Assembly: GCA_023150615.1 (NCBI GenBank)
Contig: JAKLKO010000017.1
Location: 1 to 64,000 of the forward strand
Source: Phycisphaerae bacterium
Lineage (GTDB): Bacteria > Planctomycetota > Phycisphaerae > UBA1845 > UTPLA1
Direction of reading: 5' to 3'
Length of the DNA stretch: 64,000 nt
Both the position numbers and the translations under genes were made by a program. Of this stretch, positions 8,616 through 16,672 are shown piece after piece. Position 1 is the stretch's first letter; each line of letters starts with the position of its first letter. The notes beneath the pieces are model-generated. The model was not told the origin of the DNA and did not search any database. It worked only from the letters and a program-made list of their open reading frames with translations.

Positions 8616-9815
8616 ATGTCCCGCGCCGCGTCTCGCGAGTCCTCACTGTTCAATCACTCCCGGCGGCCCGGATGCCGCGTCGTCGTCACCGGCCAGGTGG
8701 GCGTCGAGAAGAAACCTTTCCTCGAAGACGTCGCCCGGCTGGCGTCCTCCCGCGGCCGGTCGATCAAGGTCTGCCACGTCGGCGACATGATGTACGCCGA
8801 GGCGCCGGACGTCGTCCGCGGCCGGATCCTCGATCTGCCGCGGGCGCGGCTGAACTCGCTGCGCCGTGCGGTCTTCAAGGACATCCTCGTTGAGGCCGAG
8901 CGAAGCGAGTACCTGATCGTCAACACGCATGCGACCTTCCGCTGGAAGCACGGGCTGTTCGAGGCCTACGACTGGGACCAGATGACCGCGCTTGACGCCG
9001 ACCTGTACGTCACGCTGGTGGACAACGTCGACGCGGTGCACGAGCGCCTCAGCCGCGAGCACGACGTGCCGCACACGCTCAAGGACATCATGGTCTGGCG
9101 CGAGGAGGAGATCCTCGCCACCGAGATCCTCGCCCACGCCCTGCGCGGGCACGGGTCGTACTACGTGCTCGCCCGCGGCATCGGCCCGGGAACGGTCGAA
9201 TCGCTCATGCGCCTGATGTTCGAGCCGCAGCGCAAAAAGATCTACCCCTCGTTCCCCATGACCCACGTCATGAAGATGCCCGACGTGCTCGCCGAGATCG
9301 ACGCCTTCCGCGCCGCGCTCGCCGAGCACTTCATCTGCTTCGATCCCGGCGACCTCGACGAGAAACGGTTGCTCTTCGAGGCCGGCGAAGCGACCAAGCG
9401 CGGCGAGGACCGCATCACACTGACCGTCAACGGCCGGCCGGTCGTCTTCAACGTGCACGACGTGACGACGGTCGCCAAGGACATCGACAGCCAGATCTAC
9501 GCCCGCGACTTCAAGCTCATCGACCAGTCCGACATGATCGTGAGCTACGTGCCCGAACTGCCCGGCGGAGTGCCGGGCCTCAGCAGCGGCGTCGAGCGCG
9601 AACTCCAGCACGCCTTCGAGGGCACGAAAGAGGTCTACGTCATCTGGCGGCCGAAGGCCGAGCCGTCGCCGTTTGTCACCGAGACGGCCACGCGGGTCTT
9701 CCGCAGCGTCGATGAGCTGTTCCGCTTCTTCCAGTCGAAGGGCTACATGGGCGACTACCAGCTTAACCTGCCGACCTCCGGCGCGGCCCCGCGCGAACGC
9801 GGCCGGTTCGGGTAG
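8616..9815 (+). CDS. P-loop-like protein with degenerate Walker A
   Basis: 399 residues from ATG 8616, backed by a perfect AGGAGG at 8604-8609. The N-terminal strand-loop VVVTGQVGVEKKPF (about 22-35) sits where an adenylate-kinase-like P-loop would be. However, the canonical GxGK[ST] is replaced by VEKK, so ATP binding is uncertain. A second segment, SDMIVSYVPELPGGVPG, followed by SGVERELQHAFEGTKEVYVI, resembles nucleoside 2-deoxyribosyltransferase-type folds. No membrane span or signal is seen. It is probably a cytosolic nucleotide-handling protein, but I cannot name a reaction. It follows the 581-residue gene by 29 bases on the same strand. Confidence 0.6.
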   Translation: MSRAASRESSLFNHSRRPGCRVVVTGQVGVEKKPFLEDVARLASSRGRSIKVCHVGDMMYAEAPDVVRGRILDLPRARLNSLRRAVFKDILVEAERSEYLIVNTHATFRWKHGLFEAYDWDQMTALDADLYVTLVDNVDAVHERLSREHDVPHTLKDIMVWREEEILATEILAHALRGHGSYYVLARGIGPGTVESLMRLMFEPQRKKIYPSFPMTHVMKMPDVLAEIDAFRAALAEHFICFDPGDLDEKRLLFEAGEATKRGEDRITLTVNGRPVVFNVHDVTTVAKDIDSQIYARDFKLIDQSDMIVSYVPELPGGVPGLSSGVERELQHAFEGTKEVYVIWRPKAEPSPFVTETATRVFRSVDELFRFFQSKGYMGDYQLNLPTSGAAPRERGRFG

Positions 9816-9845
9816 TCGTTCGACGCGCGGCGCGAGAACGCATGC

Positions 9846-10277
9846 CTACTCGGCATGCTCAACACGCGGCCCCACGCGTCGCAGAATGTCCGCTGACAGA
9901 GCGACATGTAGTCCGAGTGCGATCTTTGGCACGAGGATCGCGCCAAGCACGCACCGCGCGCTCAGTAAGCTGCGCGCGCGCGGCGCCAGAGACACCAGTC
10001 CAATCGTGATGGCCGCAGTCGCAGGAAACAGCCAAGCCACGACCCGGACAGCCGCGCGCAGGCGGGGGTCGCGTGTCCGTTCCGCGAGACTCGTCAGGCT
10101 GAGCGCCTGTAAAAGTAGCGACACCACAAGCACCGCCGCGTACGCGCCCAGCCACTCGGGCGATGCCACGCGGAGCTGATCCGCCCGGAGGGACGGCCCG
10201 ATCGACAGGCCGAACTCCGGGCAGACGCGGTCGATCCGTGTGCCCCGCAGGTCATCGTCGCACCAGAGACAGGTCAC
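9846..10277 (-). CDS. Small membrane protein with degenerate zinc-ribbon start
   Basis: 143 residues from a GTG at 10277. It begins MTCLWCDDDLRGTRIDRVCP followed by EFGL. Planctomycetes have many proteins opening with CxxCGYxLRG...CPECG, and here the fourth cysteine position is Phe. The zinc site is therefore probably incomplete. Two or three hydrophobic segments follow (YAAVLVVSLLLQALSL; ITIGLVSLA; LGAILVPKIALGLHVAL). It is the last minus-strand gene downstream of the BMC operon, 125 bases beyond the aldolase gene, and need not belong to it. It ends tail-to-tail with the P-loop gene. The function is unknown. Confidence 0.5.
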   Translation of the reverse strand: MTCLWCDDDLRGTRIDRVCPEFGLSIGPSLRADQLRVASPEWLGAYAAVLVVSLLLQALSLTSLAERTRDPRLRAAVRVVAWLFPATAAITIGLVSLAPRARSLLSARCVLGAILVPKIALGLHVALSADILRRVGPRVEHAE

Positions 10278-10402
10278 GCCCTCGGCAACGGTCCCGTCCG
10301 AGAGGACAACGCCGGGTTGATCCGCGGTGTTCGCCGAACCTGCCCTGGCGAGTCGTGTGCTCTTGAGCTTCGAACGCGACGGAGATTCTGCTTCGGCCGC
10401 CC

Positions 10403-11092
10403 CTACGAATGCCCCGTGCCGCCGCAGTGCTTGCAGATGTCCTTCGCCGCCCCGTAGCCGTACTTCTGCCCGATCGCCGCCAACCGCGCCAGCTCATCTC
10501 CCGACAGCGGGATCACCTTTCCCAGCAGCCGCGCGATCAGCGTCACCAGCGCCGCGTGCTCGACCTTCTCCAGCTTGTGGTACGCATCCCGCAGGCTCTT
10601 GCCCACCGTCAGGCTGCCGTGCCGCTCGAGGATCAGCGCATCGTGATCCCGGATCAGCTCGCGGATCACCTGCGGACCCTCCTCGCTGCTCGGCGTCGCA
10701 TAGCGCGTCGTCGGAATCGTCCCGAAGATCAGAACGACCTCGGGTATCACGCACTGCGCCAGCGACTCGCCCGCGAACGAAAACCCCGTCGCCACCGGCG
10801 GGTGCGCGTGCACCACCGCCTGCACGTCCGGCCGCTGCCGATAGACCGCCAGGTGCAGGGCCATCTCCGACGACGGCGCCCGCACCCCCGACACGATGCG
10901 CCCGTCAGGCGCGACCTCGACGATGTCCTCGGGCTTCAGTTCTCCCAGCGCCGTGCCGCTGCCCGTGATGAGCAGGTGCCCGCCGCCGGTGCGGCACGAA
11001 ATGTTCCCGTCCGTCGCCGCGACGAACCCGCGCTCGTGGATTCGACGGCCGATCTCGACGATCTCGCGGCGCAGCGGCCAATCGGTGCTCAT
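10403..11092 (-). CDS. Class II aldolase, fuculose-phosphate aldolase type, BMC-associated
   Basis: 229 residues of the class II aldolase/adducin fold. The zinc ligands align with Escherichia coli FucA: Glu76 (SSEMALH), His95 and His97 (VVHAHPP), His158 (ERHGSL). The family cleaves sugar-1-phosphates such as fuculose- or rhamnulose-phosphate to DHAP and lactaldehyde. In planctomycete microcompartments a similar enzyme feeds lactaldehyde to the shell's aldehyde dehydrogenase. A short C-terminal tail carries a CxxC pair (Cys220, Cys223) beyond the usual fold. The start ATG overlaps the upstream BMC-P stop (ATGA), so it is the last enzyme of the BMC operon. Substrate choice is inferred. Confidence 0.88.
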   Translation of the reverse strand: MSTDWPLRREIVEIGRRIHERGFVAATDGNISCRTGGGHLLITGSGTALGELKPEDIVEVAPDGRIVSGVRAPSSEMALHLAVYRQRPDVQAVVHAHPPVATGFSFAGESLAQCVIPEVVLIFGTIPTTRYATPSSEEGPQVIRELIRDHDALILERHGSLTVGKSLRDAYHKLEKVEHAALVTLIARLLGKVIPLSGDELARLAAIGQKYGYGAAKDICKHCGGTGHS

Positions 11093-11358
11093 GCGGCGAA
11101 AACCTGATCGACGACGCCCACGACGACCGAGCGGATCGGACCGTTGCGGTCGCCGACGATCTGCCGAGCCGAGTTGCCCTCGTCGAGCAGCAGCACCGTC
11201 TCGCCCGCCCCCGCGCCCACGACATCGACCGCGATGAGATAGCTACCGTCCGGCCGGCCATCGACGCCGATGCGATCGACCAGCAGCAGTCGCCGCCGCC
11301 CGTAGAACGGGTGGTGGATCGTCGAATAGATCCGGCCGCGAACGACGCCGAGCGTCAC
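11089..11358 (-). CDS. BMC-P shell pentamer (EutN/CcmL family)
   Basis: 89 residues, the normal size for a microcompartment vertex protein. It begins VTLGVVRGRIYST with the family's first strand, and has the mid-protein segment LIAVDVVGAGAGETVLLLDEG and the closing IRSVVVGVVDQV. The true start is the GTG at 11358, which overlaps the preceding shell gene's stop (GTGA); a longer upstream frame is an artefact. Pentamers cap the twelve vertices of the icosahedral shell. It is one of three BMC-P paralogues in the operon. The insert HHPFYGRRRL in the first loop distinguishes it from the others. Confidence 0.93.
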   Translation of the reverse strand: MTLGVVRGRIYSTIHHPFYGRRRLLLVDRIGVDGRPDGSYLIAVDVVGAGAGETVLLLDEGNSARQIVGDRNGPIRSVVVGVVDQVFAA

Positions 11359-11648
11359 GGCACGCCTCCGTCGTCTCGCGCCACGCAATCGACGATCCCG
11401 ATGATCGTGTGATCGACCGGCACAAACGTCTCGCGCAGCGCCAACGCGGCCTCCCGCCCGCCCTCGTAGTAGATCAGCTCGCCCGGGCCGGCCATGCCCG
11501 TCGCGTCGGCGGCGACCAGCGCCGCGCCCTTCGGCCGGCCGTGCTTGTCGAGCGGCTGGATGATCAGCATCGGCACGCCGGCGAGGCCCTCGTACACGAC
11601 GCAATTGACGACACGGCCGATGACCCGTCCAAGCAGCATGACGATCAC
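11355..11648 (-). CDS. BMC-P shell pentamer (EutN/CcmL family)
   Basis: 97 residues opening MLLGRVIGRVV, the standard EutN/CcmL first strand. The family features LVAADATGMAGPGELIYYEG and the closing DHTIIGIVDCV are present. The GTG at 11648 overlaps the stop of the upstream BMC-T gene. An ATG at 11639 three codons further in is an equally good start. Translational coupling on both sides indicates one polycistronic shell-protein message. Its role is shell vertices, and it may form hetero- or homopentamers with its two paralogues; sequence does not show which. Confidence 0.93.
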   Translation of the reverse strand: MIVMLLGRVIGRVVNCVVYEGLAGVPMLIIQPLDKHGRPKGAALVAADATGMAGPGELIYYEGGREAALALRETFVPVDHTIIGIVDCVARDDGGVP

Positions 11649-12217
11649 CGTTTGAATCGCGATGTCTCGCCGATCTCGCGCAGCAGGGCCGGATGCACCG
11701 CGGGCGTAATCGAATGCCGCACCTCGATGCCGCGCGGCGCGGCGACGCCCGTACCGAGCGCGATCGCGGCCTGAACGTCTGCGAGTTCGCCGTCGAGAAA
11801 GACGATGCCCTTGCCGCCCAGCCCGTCGCCGGTGCGGATCTCGCGGATATGCACCGCGGCGCCCTTCACGGCCGCATCGGCCGCGTGAACGACGGCGGGA
11901 ACGGTCGACGTTTCGATCACGCCGAGCGTATCGGCGCTCGGCCGCGAGCGTTTTCCGCCGACGGCCGACTGTACGGACTCGTGCGCATCAGGCAGGAACA
12001 CGTGGTCGCAGACGGCGTCGCCGCCGACGCGCAATCCCTCGCGGTACGACTCGTCCACCTCGCCGACGCCGCCCGTGATGAGGATCAGGTAGCGCCCGGG
12101 CTGAATCGTGCCGGCGCGGAACGTCGTGATGGCGGCCCGCTTGACCATGGCGTCGCCGGCGCGCGTGCCGGCGGCGATGGAGCAGAAGTCAATCAACGCA
12201 AGGGCAGGTTCGGCCAT
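11645..12217 (-). CDS. BMC-T shell trimer, tandem BMC domains
   Basis: 190 residues holding two BMC folds. The first (about 5-85) begins ALALIDFCSIAAGTRAGDAM. The second (about 97-180) begins DTLGVIETSTVPAVVHAADA and contains the strand-helix pattern GIVFLDGELADVQAAIALG. Three copies form a pseudohexameric facet tile. The layout resembles the single-layer BMC-T1 of the Haliangium ochraceum shell (from memory). Its start shares one base with the stop of the aldehyde dehydrogenase gene. Whether the central pore carries a cofactor is not evident: no Cys sits at the expected pore loop. Confidence 0.9.
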   Translation of the reverse strand: MAEPALALIDFCSIAAGTRAGDAMVKRAAITTFRAGTIQPGRYLILITGGVGEVDESYREGLRVGGDAVCDHVFLPDAHESVQSAVGGKRSRPSADTLGVIETSTVPAVVHAADAAVKGAAVHIREIRTGDGLGGKGIVFLDGELADVQAAIALGTGVAAPRGIEVRHSITPAVHPALLREIGETSRFKR

Positions 12218-13692
12218 CAGACGATCCTGAAGTGATCCACCAGCACGCAGCGCCGCTCGCGCGAGAACGATCGCGGATCGGTCATGCCCTCACCCGTCGG
12301 GCTGGCGATGGAAAACGATGAATAGCCCTCGCCGCCCTCGCCCAGTCCGGCGTAGATCGGCGCGTTCTTGACGAAGATGCTCGTGTTGATCTCCCGCGCC
12401 ATGCGGCTCAGCCGGTCGATGTGCTTCGAATGCATCGCCGCCGAGTGCCCGAAGCCGTGCTCCGCGGCCTTCGCGAGGTCGATCGCCTCGTCGGCGTTCC
12501 GCACGCGCGCCACGGGCAGGACGGGCATCATCTGCTCGGTCCAGATCAGCGGGTGCTCAATTGGCACGGGACAGACGGCGAGCCGCACCGAATCCGGCAC
12601 GCGCAGGCCGATCTTCTCCAGAATGACCGACGGGTTCTTCCCGATGAAGTCCTTGTTGATCACGCCCGGCTTGCGCGGTCCGCGCGTCTCGGTGAAGACG
12701 ACGCGCTCGATCTGCCGCACCTGCGGCGAGGTCAGGATGATCGCCTGCTGGCGGCTCATCTCGGACAGCAGCGCCTCGGCGACGCTCTCGACGACGAACA
12801 CCTCTTTCTCGTCCGTGCAGATCACGTTGTTGTCGAACGCGGCGCCGAGCACCACGTCGCGCGCCGCCCTGGCGATGTCCGCCGTCTCGTCGATGACCAC
12901 CGGCGGATTGCCCGGCCCGGCGCAGATCGCGCGCTTGCCGCTGGCCATCGCCGCCTTGACGACGCCCGGACCGCCCGTGACGACAAGCAGCCGCACGCCC
13001 GGATGCCGCATCAGCTCGCCGGCCGTCTCGATCGTCGGCGACGGGATCGCGCACACCAGGTTCGCCGGCCCGCCGGCCGAGATGATCGCCTGGTTGATCA
13101 ACGCGACGTTCTTGACCGAGACGTTCTTCGCGTTCGGATGAACGTTGAAGACGACCGCGTTGCCCGCCGCCAGCATGCCGATCGTATTGCAGATGATCGT
13201 GCTCGTCGGGTTCGTCGTTGGCGTGATCGAGCCGATGACACCGTACGGCGCACGCTCCATGAGCGTCAGGCCGCAGTCGCCCGTGTACGTGACCGGCACC
13301 AGCACCTCGGTCCCGGGCGTCTTGAGCGTGACCAGCTGGTTCTTGCGGACCTTGTCCTCGGCGCGACCGAGGCCGGTCTCCTCGGCGGCGTCGCGGGCCA
13401 GCTCCTCGGCGTGCGCGAGCATCGCATGGCGGATCGCCGCGAGGATCTCGTTGCGTTTCGCCAGCGACGTCGCGCGGTAGCGGACGAACGCGTCGCGGGC
13501 CGCCGTCACCGCCGCGTCGATGTTCGGGAAGATGCCGGGCGGCCACGCCGTCGCGGTCGGCGGAACGGCCGCGGGAGGAGTCGACGCCGGCGCGCCTGCG
13601 GTCGGCGCGGCGGTCGAACCGGGCAGTCCGAGCTGCTCGATCACGCGCCGCGCGATCTCATCGATCTGGTTGTCGTTCAGGCTGGTCGCCAC
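12217..13692 (-). CDS. CoA-acylating aldehyde dehydrogenase with encapsulation peptide
   Basis: 491 residues of the EutE/PduP family, which oxidise aldehydes with NAD and CoA to acyl-CoA inside microcompartments. The catalytic cysteine is Cys292 in FDNNVICTDEKE, preceded by the family segment ERAPYGVIGSITPTTNP. Residues about 6-22 (NDNQIDEIARRVIEQLG) form an amphipathic helix. A 30-residue Ala/Pro/Thr linker follows. This is the classic layout of a cargo encapsulation peptide that docks to the shell. The C-terminal half has the EGGEGYSSFSIASPTGEG segment seen in BMC enzymes. It lies between BMC-P and BMC-T genes. The aldehyde could be acetaldehyde (from DERA) or lactaldehyde (from the class II aldolase). 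Confidence 0.95.
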   Translation of the reverse strand: MATSLNDNQIDEIARRVIEQLGLPGSTAAPTAGAPASTPPAAVPPTATAWPPGIFPNIDAAVTAARDAFVRYRATSLAKRNEILAAIRHAMLAHAEELARDAAEETGLGRAEDKVRKNQLVTLKTPGTEVLVPVTYTGDCGLTLMERAPYGVIGSITPTTNPTSTIICNTIGMLAAGNAVVFNVHPNAKNVSVKNVALINQAIISAGGPANLVCAIPSPTIETAGELMRHPGVRLLVVTGGPGVVKAAMASGKRAICAGPGNPPVVIDETADIARAARDVVLGAAFDNNVICTDEKEVFVVESVAEALLSEMSRQQAIILTSPQVRQIERVVFTETRGPRKPGVINKDFIGKNPSVILEKIGLRVPDSVRLAVCPVPIEHPLIWTEQMMPVLPVARVRNADEAIDLAKAAEHGFGHSAAMHSKHIDRLSRMAREINTSIFVKNAPIYAGLGEGGEGYSSFSIASPTGEGMTDPRSFSRERRCVLVDHFRIV

Positions 13693-13725
13693 GTCGTCCC
13701 CGATCGAATCGCCGCCGTCCGGCGA

Positions 13726-14025
13726 TTACCGGTCCGCCCCCTTGCGGTACTTCATCTCACCCGCCACGTCCCAACTGTCGACGATGCCCATGATCACCGC
13801 GTCGCACGGCCGGTCCTTCGTCGCAACCGTCTGCCTCGCCGAGCTGCCGGTCGCGTACATCACGACCTCGTGCATCCCCGCGCCGACCGCGTCGACCGCC
13901 ACGACCGGCGCGCCCGACTCCTTGCCATCGACGTCGACCGGACGCAGCAGCAGGAACTTCAGCCCCTCCATGGACGGGTCCTTGCGCGTCGAAACCACGG
14001 TGCCGATCACTCGCGCCAGCAGCAT
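13726..14025 (-). CDS. BMC-P shell pentamer (EutN/CcmL family)
   Basis: 99 residues opening MLLARVIGTVVSTRKDP, with the family segments VVAVDAVGAGMHEVVMYATG and AVIMGIVDSWDV. It is the third and most upstream BMC-P of the operon. It has a slightly longer basic C-terminus (EMKYRKGADR). It sits 33 bases before the aldehyde dehydrogenase start and 115 bases after the BMC-H gene. Vertex role as in the other two paralogues. That 115-base upstream gap is the largest inside the operon. Confidence 0.93.
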   Translation of the reverse strand: MLLARVIGTVVSTRKDPSMEGLKFLLLRPVDVDGKESGAPVVAVDAVGAGMHEVVMYATGSSARQTVATKDRPCDAVIMGIVDSWDVAGEMKYRKGADR

Positions 14026-14140
14026 GACGACTCCTCCGGCGATTACGGAACGTCGGTCGCCGGCCGATGCGCCCCACGCCGCGCTGAAGCGCGACGCCCA
14101 CGCGCCCGCCGCGCGCCGACGAACCCCGCGCCGATACGCG

Positions 14141-14461
14141 TCAGGCCTGACGCGGCAGCTTCTTCATCTCGGCCTTGCCATCCTCGGCCCGGCCGAGCGG
14201 AAGCACCGCATCCACGTTTGCGTGCGGCCGGGCGATCACATGGACGGTGACGATCTCGCCGACGCGCGCCGCCGCCGCCTGACCGGCATCCGTCGCCGCC
14301 TTGACCGCCGCGACGTCGCCCCGCACGACGGCCGTCACGTAGCCGCCGCCGGTCTTCTCGTAGCTCACCAGCTCGACCTTCGCGGCCTTCACCATCGCAT
14401 CGGCGGCCTCGACCATCGCCGCAAACCCGCGCGTCTCGATCATTCCCAACGCTTCAGCCAT
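14141..14461 (-). CDS. BMC-H shell hexamer
   Basis: 106 residues of a single BMC (Pfam BMC) domain. It starts [20 protein letters not shown], the hallmark first strand and helix, and carries the pore-loop region [20 protein letters not shown]. Six copies form the main facet tile. It is the only BMC-H in the operon. The pore motif is Gly-rich (TGGGY), a little different from the common GSG or GGG pattern. A 14-residue hydrophilic tail follows the fold. Spacing is 53 bases after the double-layer BMC-T gene. Confidence 0.95.
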   Translation of the reverse strand: MAEALGMIETRGFAAMVEAADAMVKAAKVELVSYEKTGGGYVTAVVRGDVAAVKAATDAGQAAAARVGEIVTVHVIARPHANVDAVLPLGRAEDGKAEMKKLPRQA

Positions 14462-14514
14462 GTCGAATACACCTCCACGGACCGCGCGGACCGCTCAGTC
14501 CGCGCGCTCGATTC

Positions 14515-15135
14515 TCACTTCAGGGCCCGGCCGCTCACGCCTTCAATGGCGGCCAGCGCGGCCTGGCTGCCCACCATGATGTCTCGTTCCTCGCCGCCCA
14601 AATAGACGCGCCCGAAACTTCCGAACGCGCGGATCTCCAGCACGTTGATCTCGGCCGACTTCTCCGCCTCGTTCGCCGCCAGCGCGGCGTATCCGGCCGG
14701 CTCGACCTCGAGGATGAAGAACGACTGGCCCGCCAGGAGCATGTTGCCGTGCCGCATGCGGTTGATGAGCTGGCTCTGATGATCATCGACGCGTCGGATG
14801 ATGTCGCTGTAGAGCACGCGCGGCTTGAGGCGGTCCTGCTCCTTCAGATTGAGCGCCGACAGGATCGCCGCCCCGGCCTGGCGCACGTCCGCCTGCGAGT
14901 CGCTGTGGATCTCGAGCATGCCGTAGAGCCGCTCGACGATCTGCATGCCGGGCTTGACCGGCGTGGTCTTGAGGGCCACATCGGTGACGCGGTTGATCTC
15001 GATGCCGGGCGAGATTTCGACGAACAGCGACGCCATGCCGCTGTTGGGAAGGAACCCCTGCGCCACGGTCGCCCAGAACGAGGCGTTCTGCGGCTGTAGC
15101 GTGTCGAGGAAAACGTAGCAACGCAATTCCGCCAT
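14515..15135 (-). CDS. BMC-T shell trimer of the double-layer type
   Basis: 206 residues. The C-terminal half is a BMC fold ([20 protein letters not shown], then [20 protein letters not shown]). The N-terminal half is a divergent, permuted BMC domain ([40 protein letters not shown]). The pattern LQPQ...[14 protein letters not shown]...[12 protein letters not shown] matches, from memory, the stacked-trimer BMC-T proteins of the Haliangium ochraceum shell. These form two-layer tiles with gated central pores for larger metabolites. At first sight the protein looks unknown because the first half is so divergent. It lies 46 bases after the RpiB-DERA gene. Confidence 0.85.
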   Translation of the reverse strand: MAELRCYVFLDTLQPQNASFWATVAQGFLPNSGMASLFVEISPGIEINRVTDVALKTTPVKPGMQIVERLYGMLEIHSDSQADVRQAGAAILSALNLKEQDRLKPRVLYSDIIRRVDDHQSQLINRMRHGNMLLAGQSFFILEVEPAGYAALAANEAEKSAEINVLEIRAFGSFGRVYLGGEERDIMVGSQAALAAIEGVSGRALK

Positions 15136-15181
15136 CGTGTCGATCCCGTAACGCGCCGGGCGCCGGACCGCCCGCGCCGTC

Positions 15182-16624
15182 TCAGTACTTGCCGGCCGGC
15201 GCAGACGCGCCGCCGGCGGATTGTCCCAGCGCTTCCTTGACGATGCGGACGCCGGCGCTCGCGCCGATCCGCGTGGCGCCCGCCGCGATCATCGCCTGCG
15301 CATCGGCGTAGCTGCGGATGCCGCCGGCGGCCTTCACGCCCATGCCGCTGCCCGCGACGATCTTCGACATCAGCGCCACGTCGTGCGCCGTCGCGCCGCC
15401 CGGACCGAAGCCGGTCGACGTCTTGACGAAGTCCGCGCGGGCCCGCTTCGCCGCCACGCACGCGCGGGTCTTCTCATCGTCGGTCAGCAGCGCCGCCTCG
15501 ATGATGACCTTGCAGATCGCCCCGCCGTCCTCGCACGCCTCGACGACCGCGCGGATGTCGCGATAGACGTACTCGTCGTCGCGCCCCTTGAGCGCGCCGA
15601 CGTTGATCACCATGTCGATCTCGCTCGCCCCCTCCCGAATCGCGCGACGCGCCTCCAGCGCCTTGGTCTCGATCGCCGAGGCCCCGAGCGGAAACCCCGC
15701 CACCGAACAGACGCGCACGTTCGTGCCCGTCAGGCTTCGCGCTGCGAGCTTCACGTAGCACGGATTGATGCAAACCGACGCGAACCCGTGCTGCCGGGCC
15801 TCGTCGCACAACGTGCGGATCTCGTCCGGCGTCGTCTCCGGTTTCAGCGCCGTGTGGTCGATGAATGACGCCAGATCGGCCGGGATCACGCCGCCGCCGG
15901 CGCGATACCCGATGCGGCCGGCGCCCATGCCGACCAGTCCGCGAACGGTCTCGGGATTGTGATGGGCGCAGTGCCCGTTGCACGCCGGTCCGCAGCAGGA
16001 GCAAACCTCGACCGCGGCGAGCGGCGCCCCGGCGGCCGCGAGCATCTGCCGGATCCGCTCGGCGACGCGCTCAATGTCCTCCGCCGAGAGCGACTCCAAG
16101 GCGATCTCCTTCTGCGACGCCGGCGGCGCGGATGACCGCGGCGAGGCGAGTGCTGCGACGGGCGTCGGCCGGCCGGCATCGAGGGCGTCGATCATCGCAA
16201 CGCGCTTGCGATGGCGCTCCTCGGTGCAGTCGGTCGCGAGCCAGGTTTCGACGACCTGCTCCGCCAGGCCCGCACCGATCAGCCGCGCGCCGAGCGTCAG
16301 CACGTTTGCATCGTTGTGTTCGCGGCTGTTACGCGCCGTCGAAACGTCGTAGCAAAGCGCGGCGCGGACCCCTCGGACCTTGTTGGCCGTCATGGCCGAT
16401 CCGATCCCGGCACCGTCGATGATGATACCACGATCGGCCAGGCCTTCCGAGACGCGCGTCGCGACCGCGAGGGCGATCGCGGGGTAATCGACCGGCTGCG
16501 GATTGAATGCGCCGCAGTCCTCGCACGCGTAACCGCGCTGCGTCAGCCACGCGCGCAGATGCTCCTTCAGGTCGAATCCGCCGTGATCGGAACCAATGGC
16601 GATGCGGATGGGAGCGGACACCAC
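15182..16624 (-). CDS. RpiB-like isomerase fused to deoxyribose-phosphate aldolase, with internal encapsulation peptide and Cys/His cluster
   Basis: 480 residues from GTG 16624; a GTG at 16687 is also in frame but overlaps the predicted promoter. Residues about 5-150 are a RpiB/LacAB isomerase fold ([29 protein letters not shown]). The usual catalytic Cys is Asp70 (IIIDGAGIG). Residues about 179-199 ([20 protein letters not shown]) look like an encapsulation peptide after a Pro/Ser linker. A Cys/His cluster follows: Cys208, 210, 211, 215, 219 and His221-222. Residues about 250-465 are DERA (DeoC), with Asp337 (EIDMVIN), Schiff-base Lys401 (FVKTSTGF) and Lys431 (GVKAAGG). DERA cleaves 2-deoxyribose-5-phosphate to acetaldehyde and glyceraldehyde-3-phosphate. 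It is the first gene of the BMC operon. Confidence 0.92.
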   Translation of the reverse strand: MVSAPIRIAIGSDHGGFDLKEHLRAWLTQRGYACEDCGAFNPQPVDYPAIALAVATRVSEGLADRGIIIDGAGIGSAMTANKVRGVRAALCYDVSTARNSREHNDANVLTLGARLIGAGLAEQVVETWLATDCTEERHRKRVAMIDALDAGRPTPVAALASPRSSAPPASQKEIALESLSAEDIERVAERIRQMLAAAGAPLAAVEVCSCCGPACNGHCAHHNPETVRGLVGMGAGRIGYRAGGGVIPADLASFIDHTALKPETTPDEIRTLCDEARQHGFASVCINPCYVKLAARSLTGTNVRVCSVAGFPLGASAIETKALEARRAIREGASEIDMVINVGALKGRDDEYVYRDIRAVVEACEDGGAICKVIIEAALLTDDEKTRACVAAKRARADFVKTSTGFGPGGATAHDVALMSKIVAGSGMGVKAAGGIRSYADAQAMIAAGATRIGASAGVRIVKEALGQSAGGASAPAGKY

Positions 16625-16672
16625 AGGGCCTTGCCGGGAAGTTCGATGGGCCGTCGAGGCGGCGAACCCATC

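Noticed and set aside
12421..14250. 609-codon plus-strand frame across the BMC aldehyde dehydrogenase
   Set aside because: Complementary to clearly coding DNA on the minus strand; product not protein-like.
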